From contig NZ_JNFD01000002.1 in the NCBI RefSeq assembly GCF_000756375.1, positions 1 to 64,000 of the forward strand: a stretch of DNA of 64,000 nt, written 5' to 3'. Of this stretch, positions 33,748-43,260 are shown piece after piece. The translations under genes were made by a program, and so were the position numbers. The first letter of the stretch is position 1. Each line of letters starts with the position of its first letter. A model generated the notes under the pieces. The model was given only the letters and a program-made list of their open reading frames with translations, made no database searches and was not told the DNA's origin. Source of the stretch: Sphingopyxis sp. LC81. Its GTDB lineage: Bacteria > Pseudomonadota > Alphaproteobacteria > Sphingomonadales > Sphingomonadaceae.

Positions 33748-35289
33748 TTATTCCGCGGCTTCAAGCTCGGCCGGTGCCGATGCCACTGTCGCTTGCGCGT
33801 TGGAGAAGGTCAGCACCCCGTCGGCAATCGCGCCGGTGCGCATGTCGATCCGGTCCTGCACATAATTCTGGCTGAGCCGCCAAGGCAGCGCGACCGTGCT
33901 CTTCGGCATGATGTGCAGCGAGCGCTGGATATAGCCCGACGAGAAGTCGAAGACATTTTCCTCTTCAAGGCTCGACGGATCAGCCAGCGCCGGTGTCGCG
34001 ACGGTAGTGCCGGTATCGCGCATATGGTTGAGCACGCGGCAGACATATTCGGACACGATGTCGGCGCGCAGCGTCCAGCTCGCGTTGAGATAACCGAACA
34101 CCGCCGAGAAGTTCGGCACGTTCGAGAACATGCACGCCTTATAATAGAAATGGTCGTGCCAATCGACGGGGGCGCCGTCGACGCGCACCGGAATCTTGCC
34201 GGCGACAGCGAGTTTGAGGCCGGTAGCCGTGACGATGATGTCGGCATCGAGGTGCCTGCCCGATTTCAGCTGGATGCCGGTGGCGTCGAATTTCTCGATA
34301 TGATCGGTCACGACCGATGCCTTGTCCGCCTTCATCGCCTCGAAGAAATCGGCATCGGGGACGAGGCAGAGCCGCTGGTCCCATGGGTTATAGGGCGGGG
34401 TGAAGGCTTCGGCGTCGTAGCGGTCGCCTAGGCTCTCCTGCAGCTTTTTCGTCAGGAACTCCTTGACCTTCTCGGGCTTCTCGCGCGCGCGGCGGAAGGC
34501 GATATCTTGCAGCCGGACATTCTTGAAACGCGTGATTTTGTACGCGAGCGTCTCGGGCAGGAATTTGCGAAGGAAGTTCGCGAACGCGTCCTTGGCGGGC
34601 CGGATAAAATACCAGGTCGGGGTGCGCTGGAGCATCGTGACGTGCGCGGCCTCTTTCAGCGACGGGACGATCGTGACCGCGGTTGCGCCCGATCCGATCA
34701 CGACGACTTTCTTGCCCTTGTAGTCGAGGTCCTTCGGCCAGAATTGCGGGTGGATGATCTGACCCCGGAAATCCTCGCGGCCCGCGAACTGCGCGTCGAA
34801 GGGCTCGTCATAATCATAATAGCCCGAGCCGAGGTAAAGCCAGCGCGCGGTCGTGCTCGACCTCGCGCCCTTGCTGTCCTCCATCGTCACCGTCCAGCGC
34901 GCGGCATTGCTGTCCCAGTCGGCGCCGACGACCTTGCTGTCGAAGCGGATGCGTTCGCGGATATGGCGTTCGTCGACGATGCGATTGAGATATTCGAGGA
35001 TCGACGGCCCGTCGGCGATCGACTTTTCATGCTTCCACGGTTCGAAGACAAAGCCGAGCGTGTGCATGTCGCTGTCCGAGCGGATGCCGGGGTAACGGAA
35101 CAGATCCCAGGTGCCGCCAAGTTGTTCGCGGCGCTCGACGAGGGCGAAGCTGCGGTCGGGCGAATTCATCTGCAAATGCACGGCCATGCCGATGCCCGAA
35201 ATCCCCGCGCCGACGATCAGCACATCCTGATCGACCGGTGCAGCTTTCGCGTCCGCGGGGCGTTCCGTCGTCGCCGTGCCTGCCATCAT
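33748..35289 (-). CDS. flavin-containing monooxygenase, EthA/Baeyer-Villiger type
   Basis: 513 aa FAD/NADPH enzyme. First Rossmann motif GAGISGIG (near residue 27), the Baeyer-Villiger fingerprint FRGQIIHPQFWP, and a second dinucleotide motif VVIGSGATAV. The overall sequence resembles EthA-like monooxygenases that oxidise ketones or thioethers. Two ATG codons in a row start it, after GGAGACAGG. The gene stands alone; the substrate cannot be predicted. Confidence 0.9.
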   Translation of the reverse strand: MMAGTATTERPADAKAAPVDQDVLIVGAGISGIGMAVHLQMNSPDRSFALVERREQLGGTWDLFRYPGIRSDSDMHTLGFVFEPWKHEKSIADGPSILEYLNRIVDERHIRERIRFDSKVVGADWDSNAARWTVTMEDSKGARSSTTARWLYLGSGYYDYDEPFDAQFAGREDFRGQIIHPQFWPKDLDYKGKKVVVIGSGATAVTIVPSLKEAAHVTMLQRTPTWYFIRPAKDAFANFLRKFLPETLAYKITRFKNVRLQDIAFRRAREKPEKVKEFLTKKLQESLGDRYDAEAFTPPYNPWDQRLCLVPDADFFEAMKADKASVVTDHIEKFDATGIQLKSGRHLDADIIVTATGLKLAVAGKIPVRVDGAPVDWHDHFYYKACMFSNVPNFSAVFGYLNASWTLRADIVSEYVCRVLNHMRDTGTTVATPALADPSSLEEENVFDFSSGYIQRSLHIMPKSTVALPWRLSQNYVQDRIDMRTGAIADGVLTFSNAQATVASAPAELEAAE

Positions 35290-35478
35290 CCTGTCTCCCG
35301 ACTATGTTTGATGGGTAGATTACGCACCGCGTTTCATTTTGCAATCGAATTGACGTTTACGGAAAGTGCGGTGGCGATGAAGCGTCCTTGTCGCTGTCAC
35401 ATTATTGTCATAGGGGCGTAACCTGTTTGTCACCCATGGCCTCGCGCGCCCGAAACCGCCGGAAAGGATGAAAGCCTC

Positions 35479-36603
35479 ATGCGTCAGATCGCCGTCCTTC
35501 CCTATCGATTCGGGGGTCCTGCGCAGGACGGGCCGACCGAAATCCTGCTGATCACGTCGCGCGAAACGAAGCGCTGGGTGGTGCCAAAGGGTAATCCGCT
35601 GACCGGCATCACGCGTCATGCCGCCGCCGCGATCGAGGCGGAAGAAGAGGCGGGTGTGATCGGCGCGGTGTGTCCGACGCCGATCGGCAGCTATGAATAT
35701 CGCAAGCGCCGCGCTAACGGCGCGTCGATCAAATATGATGTCGAAGTCTTCCCGCTCGCCGTGACGAACGAGCTCGACGACTGGAAGGAAATGGACGAAC
35801 GCGACCGCAAATGGTTCTCGTTCCGCGATGCCGCGTCGGCCGTGGAAGAGCCCGATTTGCAAGCGCTGATCCGCTCGTTCGGCGATGGCGGTTTCCGCGC
35901 CGTCGCCCAGCCGCGCGGGGTCGTCGAAAATGTAGCAGACAAGACAGGGGTTAGCTGGATGTTCGCATGGTTTCAGCGTTTGCTGCCGCGACAAGGAAAT
36001 TTCTTTGAATTGTTCGAAAGCCACGCCGCGACGCTCGTCGCCGGGGCGAATGCCTTGTCACGCATGTTGCAGGGCGGCGAGGGCATCGCCGACCATATCC
36101 AGGAAGTCATCGAGCGCGAGCATGACGCTGATGCGATCACCCGCGAAGTGCTCCAGACCGTACGCCGCACCTTCCTGACCCCGTTCGACCGCAGCGCGAT
36201 CACCGACCTGATCGCCTCGATGGACGATGCGATCGACGAGATGCAGAAGACCGCGGGCGCGGTCGACCTGTACGACGTCACCGAATTCGAGCCCGAGATG
36301 CGCGACATCGCGGGCATCATCGTCGACGCGGCGCGCCTGACCGCCGAAGCGCTGCCGCTGCTCCGCAACATCGGCGCCAACGGTCCGCGGCTTCACGAGC
36401 TGACCGAGCGGCTGGTGCGGATGGAGGGCCATGCCGACGAGATTCATGCCGCCGGGCTGAAGCGCCTGTTCCGCGAGCATGGCGAATCGAACCCGACCCG
36501 CTTCCTGATCACGCGCGAACTCTTCCGCCATCTCGAGCGCGTCACAGACAGTTTCGAGGATGTCGCGAACGAAATCGACGGCCTGGTCATCGACCACGCA
36601 TAA
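35479..36603 (+). CDS. Nudix hydrolase fused to a DUF47 (PhoU-like) domain
   Basis: 374 aa in one frame. Residues 1-150 are a Nudix hydrolase of the diphosphoinositol/ApnA type (WVVPKGNPL, Nudix box ending IEAEEEAGV). From Met161 (ATG at 35959, residues MFAWFQRLLPRQGNFF) begins a complete DUF47 domain, normally a separate PhoU-like protein that partners PiT transporters. A purine-rich AGGGG stands 9 bp before Met161, so the second half might also be made alone. The PiT gene follows 15 bp downstream. Either a real fusion or a lost stop codon. Confidence 0.85.
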   Translation: MRQIAVLPYRFGGPAQDGPTEILLITSRETKRWVVPKGNPLTGITRHAAAAIEAEEEAGVIGAVCPTPIGSYEYRKRRANGASIKYDVEVFPLAVTNELDDWKEMDERDRKWFSFRDAASAVEEPDLQALIRSFGDGGFRAVAQPRGVVENVADKTGVSWMFAWFQRLLPRQGNFFELFESHAATLVAGANALSRMLQGGEGIADHIQEVIEREHDADAITREVLQTVRRTFLTPFDRSAITDLIASMDDAIDEMQKTAGAVDLYDVTEFEPEMRDIAGIIVDAARLTAEALPLLRNIGANGPRLHELTERLVRMEGHADEIHAAGLKRLFREHGESNPTRFLITRELFRHLERVTDSFEDVANEIDGLVIDHA

Positions 36604-36618
36604 GCGGGGACGTCCACC

Positions 36619-37632
36619 ATGCACGAACTCGCTTTCCCGCTCCTCGTCGGCCTCGTCATCCTCGCGCTGGCGTTCGACTTCCTGAACGGCCTGCACGACG
36701 CCGCGAACAGCATCGCGACCGTCGTCGCAACGCGGCTGTTGCGGCCGGTGCAGGCGGTGTTGTTCGCCGCCTTCTTTAATTTCGCGGCTTACTTCCTGTC
36801 GGTCATCTTTCCCGAACTACACAAGGTCGCCGAGACGATCGGCAAGGGGATCATCGACAAGGATCTGGTGACCCCCGCGGTCGTATTCGGTGCGCTGGTC
36901 GGCGCGATGTTCTGGAACGTCGTGACCTGGCTCAAGGGGATTCCGTCATCGTCGAGCCACGCGCTCGTTGGCGGGATCGTCGGTGCGGGCGTCGCGCATG
37001 CGGGGTTCGAGGGGATCGAATGGACCGGGCTCAACAAGACTGTCATCGCGATCTTCCTGTCGCCTTTGCTCGGCATGATGCTCGCGATGCTGGTGATGCT
37101 GGTCAGCAGCTGGGCGCTCCGCCGGTCGACCGCCAGCTTCGCCGAGAAGACCTTCCGCCACCTCCACCTCTTTTCGTCCGCCGCTTATTCGATCAGTCAC
37201 GGGCTGAACGACGCACAAAAGACGATGGGGATCATCACCGTGCTCCTCTATTCTACCGGCTATCTCGGCGGCGAATTCCATGTCCCGCACTGGGTGGCGT
37301 TCAGCTGCTACATCGCGATCGCGCTCGGCACGCTGTCGGGTGGGTGGAAGATCATCGAGACGATGGGCGGCCGCATCACCAAGCTGTCGCACCATCAGGG
37401 TTTCGCCGCGTCGACCGGCGGGTCGATCATGGTTTTCACCGCCAGCCTGCTCGGAATCCCGGTGTCGACGACGCACACGATCACCGGCAGCATCATCGGC
37501 GCCGGCGTCGCGCGCCGCACGACCGCGGTGCGCTGGGGCGTCGCGGGCAATGTCGTCGCGGCGTGGTTCATCACTATTCCGGCCAGCGCGGCTGTGGCGG
37601 CGGTTTTCTATGCGATCACCCGCCTGTTCTGA
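36619..37632 (+). CDS. PiT-family inorganic phosphate transporter
   Basis: 337 aa inner-membrane permease with around ten spans. The PiT signature is present in both halves: FDFLNGLHDAANSIATVVATR at the start and VSTTHTITGSIIGAGVA near the end, with a central SHGLNDAQKTMG. It takes up phosphate (or metal phosphate) with the proton gradient. It directly follows the Nudix-DUF47 gene, and DUF47 proteins are the usual regulators of PiT, so the two form a functional unit. Confidence 0.95.
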   Translation: MHELAFPLLVGLVILALAFDFLNGLHDAANSIATVVATRLLRPVQAVLFAAFFNFAAYFLSVIFPELHKVAETIGKGIIDKDLVTPAVVFGALVGAMFWNVVTWLKGIPSSSSHALVGGIVGAGVAHAGFEGIEWTGLNKTVIAIFLSPLLGMMLAMLVMLVSSWALRRSTASFAEKTFRHLHLFSSAAYSISHGLNDAQKTMGIITVLLYSTGYLGGEFHVPHWVAFSCYIAIALGTLSGGWKIIETMGGRITKLSHHQGFAASTGGSIMVFTASLLGIPVSTTHTITGSIIGAGVARRTTAVRWGVAGNVVAAWFITIPASAAVAAVFYAITRLF

Positions 37633-37702
37633 ATTGGGCGGGGTTGCGTTCGAATGAGAACGTAATAAGAACGCCCTCTCGGTAAAAATGGGAGCGCGCA
37701 CG

Positions 37703-38164
37703 ATGGCGGGTGATTTCGATTTCCAGATTGGCAGCTGGCAGGTGAAGCACCGCCGCCTGAAAGAGCGGCTCGTCGGTTGCGACGATTGGGAAGAATTCAA
37801 CGGAACCTCCGACATGCGGCCGATCCTGGGCGGCGACGGCAATGTCGAGGACAATGTCCTCCATATTCCCGGCGGAGCCTACCGCGCGATCGCGCTGCGA
37901 TCCTATGACCCGGCGCAAGGCAGCTGGGCGATCTGGTGGCTCGATGCGCGCAGCCCGCATGCGCTCGACGTTCCGGTGATCGGCCGGTTCGAGGATGGCG
38001 TCGGCCATTTCTATGCCGACGACATGCTCGGCGAACGGCCGATCCGGCTGCGCTTCATCTGGAGCGGCACCGACACCGCGACGCCGCGCTGGGAGCAGGC
38101 GATGTCGGCCGACGGCGGGGAAAGCTGGGAAGTGAACTGGACGATGGACTTTACCCGCCGCTGA
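37703..38164 (+). CDS. DUF1579-like protein
   Basis: 153 aa. A single compact beta-rich domain: DFDFQIGSWQVKHRRLKERLVGCDDW at the start, repeated W and G residues, ending WEVNWTMDFTRR. This is the pattern of DUF1579-type lipocalin-like proteins in sphingomonads. The ATG at 37703 is preferred because GGGAG stands 8 bp before it; an ATG at 37688 is possible. No signal peptide. Ligand and role unknown. Confidence 0.75.
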   Translation: MAGDFDFQIGSWQVKHRRLKERLVGCDDWEEFNGTSDMRPILGGDGNVEDNVLHIPGGAYRAIALRSYDPAQGSWAIWWLDARSPHALDVPVIGRFEDGVGHFYADDMLGERPIRLRFIWSGTDTATPRWEQAMSADGGESWEVNWTMDFTRR

Positions 38165-38168
38165 CCGG

Positions 38169-39641
38169 TCACCGCGCCGGGCGGTAATCGACGCTGGCCC
38201 CGCCGACCATCCGCACCGGCAGGTAGAGGCCGTTGCCATAAGCCTTGATCTCGCCGGTTTCGAAGCGATCGACGTGAGTGCGGATGACGAACGCGCCCTC
38301 GCGTCGCTGGTCGACCGCACGCTTAATCTTGCCCTGCAGCTTGCCGAGGTCATTCGTGAAATTCTGCGTCAGCGCGTCGGCGATCAATGGCGCAAAACCC
38401 TCGCTGCGGCCGAGCAGGATGAGGAGATCGCCGCCGACGCCGTCGGTGTCGCCGTTGATGACGAGGTCGGTAAAATGAACCTCGGCCGATCCCGGCTGGT
38501 TGGCCGGGATCGCGGTCATCCAGATGCGCCCGCGCGTCGGTTCGCCCGATCGCATCTCCAGCTTCGCCTCCACGTCGACCCCGACCGCGATCCGGCCGCC
38601 CTCCGCGCCGTAGATCGTCGACTTGCCGAATTTGACCATCATCGAGCCGAGTTTCGGCAGCACGAAAGGACGCTTCGACCGCTTGGCTAGCGCGCGGTCG
38701 ACGACGGGCTGGAGCTGCGCATAGTCGGCGATCACCGGCACGCGTACGTCGAGATGCGGTTTGGGGATTTCGCGGACCAGCCGCGGCAGCGGGGTGGGCG
38801 CGGGGTCGGCGGGCCGCCCAGAGACAAAGGTTTCGGTGATCGCCTCGAGCCCCAGATTGAGGTTCATCCGCTGCCCCTCGATCCGGTAGCCGCCATAGAG
38901 GATGCGTTGGGGCGTCACGCGCATCCACACCGGCGGGTTTTCGCGGTTGAGCTCGAGCACGGTGAAGCTCTGCCGCCACACGTCGGCGGCTTGCCCGCGG
39001 ATGTCGATCTTCGCGATTTCGCGGTTTACTTCGCGTTCGACGTCCGCGACGACGGGTTTCAGCTTTGCGTCGGCCTGATCGGTGAAGGTGATGCGGCGCC
39101 CGAGGAAATCGATCCCCGGCGCCTTGGTCCAGCCATAGGTGATGTGCGCCTTGCCCTGCGTGCGCCAGTCGGGGGTGAGCTCGACGCGGATCCGGGCATG
39201 CGCCATCGCCGCGCCCGTCGCGGTCTCGCCCTTCAGCACCCCGCCGACGTCGCGCGCGGCGATCGTGGCCCGAAGCGGTACGTCGACGACGATCTCGGCG
39301 CCTTCACCGCGCAGCCGCAGCGGCCCGCGCGTCACCTGGCCGACGATCGTGCAGGCGATTGCCGGCGTGACCTTGACCTTCTTGCCAAAGAGCTTGACCC
39401 GCTGCGGCTGGACGCAGGCGCGCTCACGCTGGTTGATCGTCCACAGCGTCCTCGGCACCGCTCGTTCGAGCGCTTGCTTGAGCGACGCGGTGTTGGCGTT
39501 GATCGGCACCGCGATCAGCGATTTTTGCGTGGGGGAAGGGGCCTTGTCGGTAGCGCGCGGCGGCGCTTCAACCGCGGTCTGGCGGTCGCAACCCGCGAGC
39601 GATCCTATTAGCAGCAGCGCGGAAAATGCTTTGGCATGCAT
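38169..39641 (-). CDS. DUF4403 family lipoprotein
   Basis: 490 aa. Lipobox LAGC in the N-terminal leader (Cys at about 18), then a long beta-strand-rich region organised as two related halves, as expected of DUF4403. TULIP-like lipid-binding folds are proposed for such proteins, so a role in envelope lipid handling is possible but unproven. The ATG at 39641 begins the leader. It ends 4 bp past the convergent DUF1579-like gene. Confidence 0.82.
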   Translation of the reverse strand: MHAKAFSALLLIGSLAGCDRQTAVEAPPRATDKAPSPTQKSLIAVPINANTASLKQALERAVPRTLWTINQRERACVQPQRVKLFGKKVKVTPAIACTIVGQVTRGPLRLRGEGAEIVVDVPLRATIAARDVGGVLKGETATGAAMAHARIRVELTPDWRTQGKAHITYGWTKAPGIDFLGRRITFTDQADAKLKPVVADVEREVNREIAKIDIRGQAADVWRQSFTVLELNRENPPVWMRVTPQRILYGGYRIEGQRMNLNLGLEAITETFVSGRPADPAPTPLPRLVREIPKPHLDVRVPVIADYAQLQPVVDRALAKRSKRPFVLPKLGSMMVKFGKSTIYGAEGGRIAVGVDVEAKLEMRSGEPTRGRIWMTAIPANQPGSAEVHFTDLVINGDTDGVGGDLLILLGRSEGFAPLIADALTQNFTNDLGKLQGKIKRAVDQRREGAFVIRTHVDRFETGEIKAYGNGLYLPVRMVGGASVDYRPAR

Positions 39642-39706
39642 GGTACAGCCCTCGTTCGATGGCTCCACCTACCATCGAATAGTAAAAGCTGTTCCAATAT
39701 TATGCT

Positions 39707-41077
39707 TTAGCCCGCAACGATCCCGAACAGGTCGTGCTCGTCGGCATCCTCGATCGCGACATCGACGATGTCGCCAGCCTTCAGCGTCGCCGCGACGTCG
39801 CGGAGGTAGACGTGGCCGTCGATCTCGGGCGCGTCGGCCTGTGAGCGGCCGGTCGCGCCGATGCTGCCGTCCTCGTCGGCCTCGCCGACCTCGTCGATGA
39901 TGACGGGGAGGGTGCGGCCGATCTTGGCTTCGAGCTTGGCGGCGCTGATCGCGGCGGTCTTCGCCATGATCCGCTGATAGCGCTCTTCCTTGACCTCTTC
40001 GGGCACCTGATCGTCGAGCGCGTTCGCCTGCGCACCCGCGACGGGTTCGAAGCGGAAGGCGCCGACACGGTCGAGCTGGGCTTCGTCGAGCCAGTCGAGG
40101 AGATACTGAAAATCGGCTTCGGTCTCGCCGGGGAAGCCAACGACGAAGCTCGAGCGGATCGAGATGTCGGGGGCGATCGCGCGCCAGCTCTTCAGCCGTT
40201 CGAGCACCTTCGCCTCGTTCGCGGGGCGCTTCATGCGCTTGAGAACGCTCGGGCTCGCATGCTGGAAGGGGATGTCGAGATAGGGCGTCAGCAGCCCCTC
40301 GGCCATCAACGGGATCACCGCGTCGACGTGCGGATAGGGGTAGACATAGTGGAGGCGCACCCACGGGGCGCGGCCTTCGCTGGTTTTGAGCTGGCCGAGT
40401 TCGCGGGCGAGGTCGGTCATGTGCGCGCGCACCTCGCGGCCATGCCACTGGCGCGGGTCGTGGCGGATGTCGACGCCGTAAGCCGAGGTGTCCTGGCTGA
40501 TCACCAGCAGTTCCTTCGTGCCCGCGGCGACGAGCTTTTCAGCTTCGCGCAGCACCGCGTCGATGCGGCGGCTGACGAGTTTACCGCGGAGGTCGGGGAT
40601 GATGCAGAAGGAGCAGCTGTGGTTGCAGCCTTCGGAAATCTTGAGGTAGCTGTAGTGGCGCGGCGTCAGCTTCAGCCCGCCCTCGGGCACCAGGTCGATG
40701 AAGGGGCCCTGCGTTGGCGGCGCGGCGTCGTGGACGGCGTCGACGACCTGCTCATACTGATGCGCGCCGGTGACCGCGAGGACGTTCGGGAAACGCGCGC
40801 GGATGACTTCGGCCTCATTGCCCATGCAGCCGGTGACGATGACGCGGCCATTCTCGGCCATCGCTTCGCCGATCGCCTCGAGGCTTTCTTCCTTTGCCGA
40901 GTCGAGGAAGCCGCAGGTGTTGACGAGCACGACGTCGGCGCCCGCATAATCAGGCGACAGGCCGTAGCCGTCGGCGCGGAGCTTGGTCAGAATCCGTTCG
41001 CTGTCGACGAGCGCCTTGGGGCAGCCGAGCGAAACCATGCCGACCTTCGGCTGGGTGGGGAGGGTTTTGACTGTCAT
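39707..41077 (-). CDS. rimO: ribosomal protein uS12 methylthiotransferase
   Basis: 456 aa radical-SAM enzyme that methylthiolates Asp88 of ribosomal protein S12. The N-terminal MTTase cysteines are in [21 protein letters not shown] and TGCMGNEA. The radical-SAM cluster is CNHSCSFC, and a C-terminal TRAM domain follows. The [12 protein letters not shown] opening separates it from MiaB. Complete and of normal length. Confidence 0.97.
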   Translation of the reverse strand: MTVKTLPTQPKVGMVSLGCPKALVDSERILTKLRADGYGLSPDYAGADVVLVNTCGFLDSAKEESLEAIGEAMAENGRVIVTGCMGNEAEVIRARFPNVLAVTGAHQYEQVVDAVHDAAPPTQGPFIDLVPEGGLKLTPRHYSYLKISEGCNHSCSFCIIPDLRGKLVSRRIDAVLREAEKLVAAGTKELLVISQDTSAYGVDIRHDPRQWHGREVRAHMTDLARELGQLKTSEGRAPWVRLHYVYPYPHVDAVIPLMAEGLLTPYLDIPFQHASPSVLKRMKRPANEAKVLERLKSWRAIAPDISIRSSFVVGFPGETEADFQYLLDWLDEAQLDRVGAFRFEPVAGAQANALDDQVPEEVKEERYQRIMAKTAAISAAKLEAKIGRTLPVIIDEVGEADEDGSIGATGRSQADAPEIDGHVYLRDVAATLKAGDIVDVAIEDADEHDLFGIVAG

Positions 41078-41096
41078 GATTGGCGGCGCCCCTAGT

Positions 41097-41816
41097 CTAT
41101 TTTTCGGGGTTTGTCACGCCTGCCAATGTGTCTGCGACGATTCGCCACACGCGCGGGTTGATGCCGAGGCCCAGATGCGTGCTGTCGACTTTGATGTTGC
41201 GGGCGTGGCTGTTGTAGATGTCGACCGCGATGTCGGGGCCGACGATGCCGTCGCGGTCGGAGTAGATGACGGTGAGCGGCTGCTTCAGCCCCTTCAGGTT
41301 TCGCGCGTGAATCTCGCGCTCGATTGTGTCGGCGTCGCGCCCCGCGAAGCGCTGTGCGAGCGCGGTATATTTGGGGCCGCCGATGATGGGGGTGCCCATG
41401 GTGATGATTTCGCGAACGATCTGCGGATAGGCGCGCGCGGTTTCGCGGGCGATGACGCCGCCGAGGCTCCAGCCGATGAGGGTGAGCGGGGCACCGTCGG
41501 CCTTGACCCATTCGGCGGCTTGGGCGGCGAAGCGTTTGACGTCGGCGGCGACGCGGCCCTGATTGCGGCCCATGCCCCAGTCGCGGACATGATAGCCGAG
41601 GTGGCGGAGATACGCCTCCAGGGGCCGCATCGAGAGTTCGCTCGCGCCATAGCCGGGGAGGAGGGCGACCGGCCGGCCGTCGCCGCGCGGTGCGCCGATC
41701 AGGTGATAGCCCGACAGGCCGTAGCGCAGCATGTCGAGCGGCAGCGCGAGCTCGCCGAGCGTCGCAAGCCTGCTCGGCGGCTTTAGTCCCTCGGGAAGCG
41801 GGGTGTCGCGGGGCAT
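41097..41816 (-). CDS. alpha/beta hydrolase (lipase/esterase-like)
   Basis: 239 aa with [21 protein letters not shown], nucleophile in [12 protein letters not shown] (G-W-S-L-G), acid in SDRDGIVG and His in DSTHLGLG. This resembles the PGAP1/lipase-like group that acts on acyl esters. No signal peptide. It lies 19 bp upstream of rimO on the same strand. Substrate unknown. Confidence 0.85.
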   Translation of the reverse strand: MPRDTPLPEGLKPPSRLATLGELALPLDMLRYGLSGYHLIGAPRGDGRPVALLPGYGASELSMRPLEAYLRHLGYHVRDWGMGRNQGRVAADVKRFAAQAAEWVKADGAPLTLIGWSLGGVIARETARAYPQIVREIITMGTPIIGGPKYTALAQRFAGRDADTIEREIHARNLKGLKQPLTVIYSDRDGIVGPDIAVDIYNSHARNIKVDSTHLGLGINPRVWRIVADTLAGVTNPEK

Positions 41817-41881
41817 CGCCTTCTCCCTCCTGTCGCCCTATAGCTCGCCGCATCGGCACGGCATTGCAAGGGTGGTGAAGC

Positions 41882-42208
41882 ATGATTGGCGTATTTGCGG
41901 CGATTTCGGCGGCGGTTGCGGTGGCGGCGGGCGCGTTCGGCGCGCATGGCGCGTCGGGGCCGCAGGAGGCCGAATGGCTGCGCACCGGCGGGCTGTATCA
42001 GCTGATCCACGCGGTCGCGGCGATCGCGATCATGGGCGTCGCGCGCGGGCCGGCGATCATGCTGCTCGTCGGCGCGGCGCTGTTCGCCGCCACCCTCTAT
42101 GCGATGGCGCTCGGCGGGCCGCGGTGGCTCGGCGCGGTGACGCCGATCGGCGGAACGCTGCTGATCATCGGCTGGCTCTGGGCCGGCTGGCTTTACTGGC
42201 GGAGTTAA
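41882..42208 (+). CDS. DUF423 family membrane protein
   Basis: 108 aa, four predicted membrane spans, with the family signature AAGAFGAHG near residue 20 and the helix LIHAVAAIAI. YgdD-like proteins are small inner-membrane proteins of unknown activity. The stop overlaps the convergent channel gene by a few bases. Confidence 0.9.
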   Translation: MIGVFAAISAAVAVAAGAFGAHGASGPQEAEWLRTGGLYQLIHAVAAIAIMGVARGPAIMLLVGAALFAATLYAMALGGPRWLGAVTPIGGTLLIIGWLWAGWLYWRS

Positions 42209-43260
42209 CCGGCTTCGCACGTCTCGCAGTTGACGACCTCGACGATCATGTCGCCCGCCTGCAGCTTGCTCGCTTCGTCTTCCCAGAAACCATAGGGTTT
42301 GCCGCCGCGATAGATGCGCAGGCCGCGCCCGCCGCTCGCGAGCCGGTCGAGGCTGCCGCCGATTTCCTCGCTGCGGACCGGGCGTTCGCGCAGCTGTACC
42401 TTGCCGCCGATCGCGGCGAGGTCGGCCATATAGTCGGCGACATGCTCGCCCTGTGCCGATCCTGCGAGGAGCAGGCCGGTGAAGCTCACGGGGTTGATGA
42501 CGTTCGTTGCACCCGCCTGCCGCGCGAGCAGCTCATTGTCCTGCGCGCGGATGACGACGCTGATCGGCACATTCGGGGCGAGATGACGGACGGTGAGCAC
42601 GATGAGGATCGAACTGTCGTCGCGTCCCGCAGAAACAAGGACCGTGTGCGCCTTCGCGATCTGGACGTCGATCAGCGTGTCGTCGTTCGACGCGTCACCC
42701 TGGAGCACGTTGCAACCCGCCGCCTCGGCCGCCTGGATACGCGGGCCCGACTGGTCGATCACGACGATGCAGGCGGGGTCGGTGCCGCGCGCGATGAGTT
42801 CGCGGACCGCCTCGGCGCCGCTGGTGCCGTAACCGAGCACGACATAATGATCGGTGAGCTTTGCCTGGATGCGGGCCATACGCCATTTTTCCCATGTGCG
42901 CTTGAGGACGAAATTATAGGCGGTGCCGACGAAAATGAAGAGCACCATGATGCGGATCGGGGTGACGATCACCGCCTCGATCAGGCGCGAGCGGTCGGAC
43001 ACCGGTGCGATGTCGCCAAAGCCCGTCGTGGTGACCGAGATCATCGTGAAATAGACGACGTCGAGGAAGCTGATGTGGCCGTCGTGGCTGTCCTTCAGCC
43101 CCGCGCGGTCGACCCAGTGGACGAGCACGACGATCGCGATCAGGAGGAAGGCGACGCCGAGCCGCGTGATGACATCGGCCCAGATCGGCCAGTTGCTCGC
43201 GCGCTTCAGCGGGCGAAAGATGTGCGGCATTTTCAGCTTGTCGGAAGGCCGACGGCTCAT
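42205..43260 (-). CDS. potassium channel family protein with TrkA-N domain
   Basis: 351 aa. Two membrane spans (about 29-50 and 88-112) flank a pore loop with selectivity sequence TTTGFGDIAPVS, a variant of TVGYG. A cytoplasmic RCK/TrkA-N Rossmann domain (GYGTSGAEAVRELI) and a C-terminal TrkA-C-like part follow. Probably a nucleotide-gated K+ channel. The ATG at 43260 overlaps the preceding gene stop in ATGA, coupling it to the nlpD-like gene. An upstream in-frame extension is a shadow of that gene. Confidence 0.9.
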   Translation of the reverse strand: MSRRPSDKLKMPHIFRPLKRASNWPIWADVITRLGVAFLLIAIVVLVHWVDRAGLKDSHDGHISFLDVVYFTMISVTTTGFGDIAPVSDRSRLIEAVIVTPIRIMVLFIFVGTAYNFVLKRTWEKWRMARIQAKLTDHYVVLGYGTSGAEAVRELIARGTDPACIVVIDQSGPRIQAAEAAGCNVLQGDASNDDTLIDVQIAKAHTVLVSAGRDDSSILIVLTVRHLAPNVPISVVIRAQDNELLARQAGATNVINPVSFTGLLLAGSAQGEHVADYMADLAAIGGKVQLRERPVRSEEIGGSLDRLASGGRGLRIYRGGKPYGFWEDEASKLQAGDMIVEVVNCETCEAG

